The position numbers were made by a program, and so were the translations under genes. This document shows, piece by piece, positions 61,845 to 64,000 of a stretch of 64,000 nucleotides of DNA. How positions within the stretch are numbered: the stretch's first letter is position 1; each line of letters starts with the position of its first letter. The notes beneath the pieces were generated by a model. The model had not been told where the DNA came from and made no database searches. It saw only the letters and a list, made by a program, of their open reading frames with translations. Origin of the DNA: Anthracocystis setariae (taxonomy: Eukaryota; Basidiomycota; Ustilaginomycetes; Ustilaginales; Ustilaginaceae); the NCBI GenBank assembly GCA_928724745.1, contig CAKMXJ010000026.1:41948-105947 (forward strand), written 5' to 3'.

Positions 61845-63818
61845 TCAAGTGGAGTGAGGTACCCTGAGCACCAGTTCATAGTGGTTGCCAGTATAGTAAA
61901 GTGCATGCCACTGAAGTTCCCCTGATCCTTTGTTAAGTTCAAAGTGGGTTCTGTCTGGGTTGATGATGACCAAACTGAGGGCATACATACTTGCTGCTGC
62001 ACTTAAGGTAGCATCATCCCCCCAGTGCCCCAAGTTCCGCATACCTTCCAGGTAGGTATCCACAGTTCTAGGTCTGGAGAAGGCACTTACCTGAGGTCCA
62101 TCTGCAGCTAGGATAGCTTCCACCATATCTTTGTGATCTTGTAGGTAGTTGACCACCTCTTGCCTGACCCTTGTGTGGAACTTCTGGTGACCATATACTA
62201 CCTTGGCCACCACTCTGAACTGGCAGTTACCATCTCCCCTGATGTACCCCTGGGTTACCATGTACTTCTTGGAACCTTGAAGTTCATGGAAGAGGCCCAT
62301 TGGACCTATTGCCTCAGTCTCCCAGAAGTTGTACTTGGCCAACTCCTGGTCCAAGTTTGTGGACTGGGATGAACTGGGGAAGGGATCCTCTACAAGGTAG
62401 CAGTACTTGGTCCACTGATACTTGTACTTGTCAAAGAGGAACTTGCCCAACTCCAACTTGGATGTAGTGGAGCCAATGGTAAGGTTCTTCCCATCTTCCC
62501 CATGTACAACTGCCCTGAACTTGGTACCCCTCTTGAAGATCTTGACACATCTGAGGATCTCCTGCAGGTGGGACTCTTCAAGTAGGGGATCCCTGAAGTA
62601 GGCATCAGGTTGTACCTCGGTTCCCAAGGCTGAGTCTATGTCTTCCTGGGTTGGCTCCCAGTTCCACCAAGGACCAGCCTCACCTTCCCAGCGGTTGGTC
62701 CTAGTTCCTTGGTTCCAACCTAGGGCATTGAACAGGTCCTGAAGTATGTACCTACGTACCTTCCCAGGTTTCTTGTTGTTTCTACCTCTGAAGACCCCCA
62801 GTTCCTGAGCTTTACTGAGGAGGGAGTTGAAGTTGCTGAGGTAGTCCCTCTTCTTGATGAACTTGAGCCTTACTTGAAGTGCCTTCATGTGGGGCTTGGT
62901 GGGGTTCAACCACTCTTCAAGTTCCAAGAAGCTGCCTTCCAGTACCTTGTACATACCTTCTTCCAGGCTAGGTGCAAAGGAAGTTACCTCCACCCTAAGT
63001 CCCCCCAGTTTAAGTGGGCTGAAGTTGGACAACTTGAGCTGCCTGTTCAGCAAGTTGGTCTCCTTCAACCTACAAGTATGGATGGTCCTAGGGTCAAAGT
63101 TGTTGAACTTGCCGGAAGTTGCCTTCATAGCATGTACAAGTAGGGGGTACATCTTGATCTTGAAGTTGTCCCCCCGGTAATGGCAGTTCAACTGCAGGGA
63201 ACCATACCCTTCCCCTAGGCGCATGAGCATAGGATAGGTAGTACAACTATCTTTGCTGATGTTGTGAGGTTTGGCCAAGATGATGTGAGGTTGGGGGAAG
63301 TTGAGGCCAATGTCCCAGAAGTTGTGAATACTTAGGGGATGCTCTGGTTCCGGGTAGTAGTCCTTGGGGAGATCCTCAGCTAGGAGGAGGTTGTACTTCA
63401 TCCCATAAGCTTGAACCCTGACTGAAGTGCAGCCAACCCTGGCCAAGTTCTGGGCAAGTTGGCGCAAGGTAACATGCTGGGTACCTTCTATCATAGTTGT
63501 GGGGAAGTTGGAGGGCTGCATAGTATGGGTATGTGAGAACTCCTCCAGTAGAGGTACCTTGAACTGGGGCGGTATCTTCAGGAGTGCTGGACCTGAACCT
63601 AAGAATACCCAGTTGGAGTAGTAGTCAAGGTCCCTAACTGCAGGAGCATGTGAGGCCAGCTGAACTTGGGTGAAGGTTCCAAAGTAGTCCCCCAAGTTGA
63701 TAGGATCTATGGTGAAGTTGAACCCATCTACATCCTTGTCCAAGGTAGGATAAGGTGGGTCCCACTGAACTGGGAACTGGGTATCCCCAAGTTCCTGACC
63801 TTTGTAGGTCCAGACCAT
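61845..63818 (-). CDS. OTU cysteine protease-like protein, 657 aa
   Basis: OTU enzymes are cysteine proteases, often removing ubiquitin. The C-terminal part (about 515-657) shows RGDGNCQFRVVAKVVYGHQ with D529 and C532 of the DGNC box, then VRQEVVNYLQ, YLEGMRNLGHWGDDATLSAA (the W-G-D-x-x-x-L-x-A-A-A block typical of OTU) and TGNHYELVLR with H646. The first 500 residues are not a known domain to me. They match the LTR-split gene at 50596-53460 in several blocks (VGCTSVRVQAYGMK, YPMLMRLGEGYGSLQL, LRVEVTSFAPSLEE, LQDLFNALGWNQGTR). I took the ATG at 63818. The frame is open a little further upstream, and an upstream exon (for instance a zinc-finger exon) could lie outside the window. CpG is scarce across the gene although the frame is intact. 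Confidence 0.78.
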   Translation of the reverse strand: MVWTYKGQELGDTQFPVQWDPPYPTLDKDVDGFNFTIDPINLGDYFGTFTQVQLASHAPAVRDLDYYSNWVFLGSGPALLKIPPQFKVPLLEEFSHTHTMQPSNFPTTMIEGTQHVTLRQLAQNLARVGCTSVRVQAYGMKYNLLLAEDLPKDYYPEPEHPLSIHNFWDIGLNFPQPHIILAKPHNISKDSCTTYPMLMRLGEGYGSLQLNCHYRGDNFKIKMYPLLVHAMKATSGKFNNFDPRTIHTCRLKETNLLNRQLKLSNFSPLKLGGLRVEVTSFAPSLEEGMYKVLEGSFLELEEWLNPTKPHMKALQVRLKFIKKRDYLSNFNSLLSKAQELGVFRGRNNKKPGKVRRYILQDLFNALGWNQGTRTNRWEGEAGPWWNWEPTQEDIDSALGTEVQPDAYFRDPLLEESHLQEILRCVKIFKRGTKFRAVVHGEDGKNLTIGSTTSKLELGKFLFDKYKYQWTKYCYLVEDPFPSSSQSTNLDQELAKYNFWETEAIGPMGLFHELQGSKKYMVTQGYIRGDGNCQFRVVAKVVYGHQKFHTRVRQEVVNYLQDHKDMVEAILAADGPQVSAFSRPRTVDTYLEGMRNLGHWGDDATLSAAASMYALSLVIINPDRTHFELNKGSGELQWHALYYTGNHYELVLRVPHST

Positions 63819-64000
63819 CTTGGGGAATGGTAAGGTGAAGAAGAGGGAAAGGGGAGGAAGTGGAAGCTGAAGTGCTGGTACTGGTGGAACTGCCGGTCAA
63901 CCTCTGGGAAGTGAGGGAGGAACTTCAGATGTGGAGGAGTGACAAATAGGAAGGCAGGATGCAAAACAACATTGCACAAGGGTCAAAAATGCGAATTTGG
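63819..64000 (-). other. Upstream side of the OTU gene at the window edge
   Basis: It contains Ser/Thr-rich open sequence on minus (SSTSTSTSASTSS) in another frame, which could be an upstream exon. The window ends before this can be decided. Confidence 0.35.

Overview
The window reads as fungal nuclear DNA, most likely from a basidiomycete and possibly a smut-like one (organism is an inference). Reasons: short GT-AG introns of 82-100 nt, a chromovirus-type Ty3/Gypsy element, PIF/Harbinger, CACTA-like and Tc1/mariner remnants, a fungal HNxxDMxGQ-type acyltransferase relic, and short (TTAGGG)n tracts. The right third looks subtelomeric. The G-rich telomere strand is on +, so the chromosome end should lie to the right.

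Layout. 0-9.3 kb: a probable host gene (3122-5371, 749 aa, weak PD-(D/E)XK-like signature) and a 5'-truncated, frameshifted clathrin heavy chain pseudogene. 9.3-21.8 kb: nested repeats, with solo LTRs of four families (A-D, many with perfect 5-bp target duplications), a palindrome-bearing duplicated segment, PIF/Harbinger relics and two CACTA-like relics. 21.8-30.6 kb: a young, complete Ty3/Gypsy chromovirus with about 99% identical LTRs and TGTAC target duplication, inserted in the second CACTA-like gene. It carries a gag-pol ORF, a predicted self-priming site, and on the opposite strand a three-exon gene for a 567-aa Cys-rich protein. 30.6-40.3 kb: more LTRs, foldback MITE-like elements, and two dead Tc1/mariner-superfamily copies. 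40.3-48.2 kb: a two-exon host-like gene (complement 41722-43411) and an acyltransferase pseudogene.

48.2-64 kb: an unusual subtelomeric region of hairpin-forming repeats, 21-23 bp ACGGTC arrays, a 69-bp minisatellite, and two nearly identical tandem units of about 2.6 kb whose boundary sequence contains telomeric repeats (compare yeast Y' elements). The genes here are a zinc-finger/OTU-like gene split by a solo LTR (50596-53460), two truncated zinc-finger copies in the tandem units, a 2OG-Fe(II)-oxygenase-like gene (54189-55208) and an OTU cysteine protease-like gene (61845-63818, minus). By eye the LTR-split protein and the OTU protein are distant paralogues. One keeps DGNC and His; the other has lost the recognisable catalytic box.

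The strongest candidates for something undescribed are (1) the antisense spliced gene inside the retroelement and (2) the subtelomeric system: ACGGTC arrays directly upstream of zinc-finger ORFs, linked to OTU/pseudo-OTU paralogues and telomere-joined tandem units. All homology statements come from reading motifs; no search was run.
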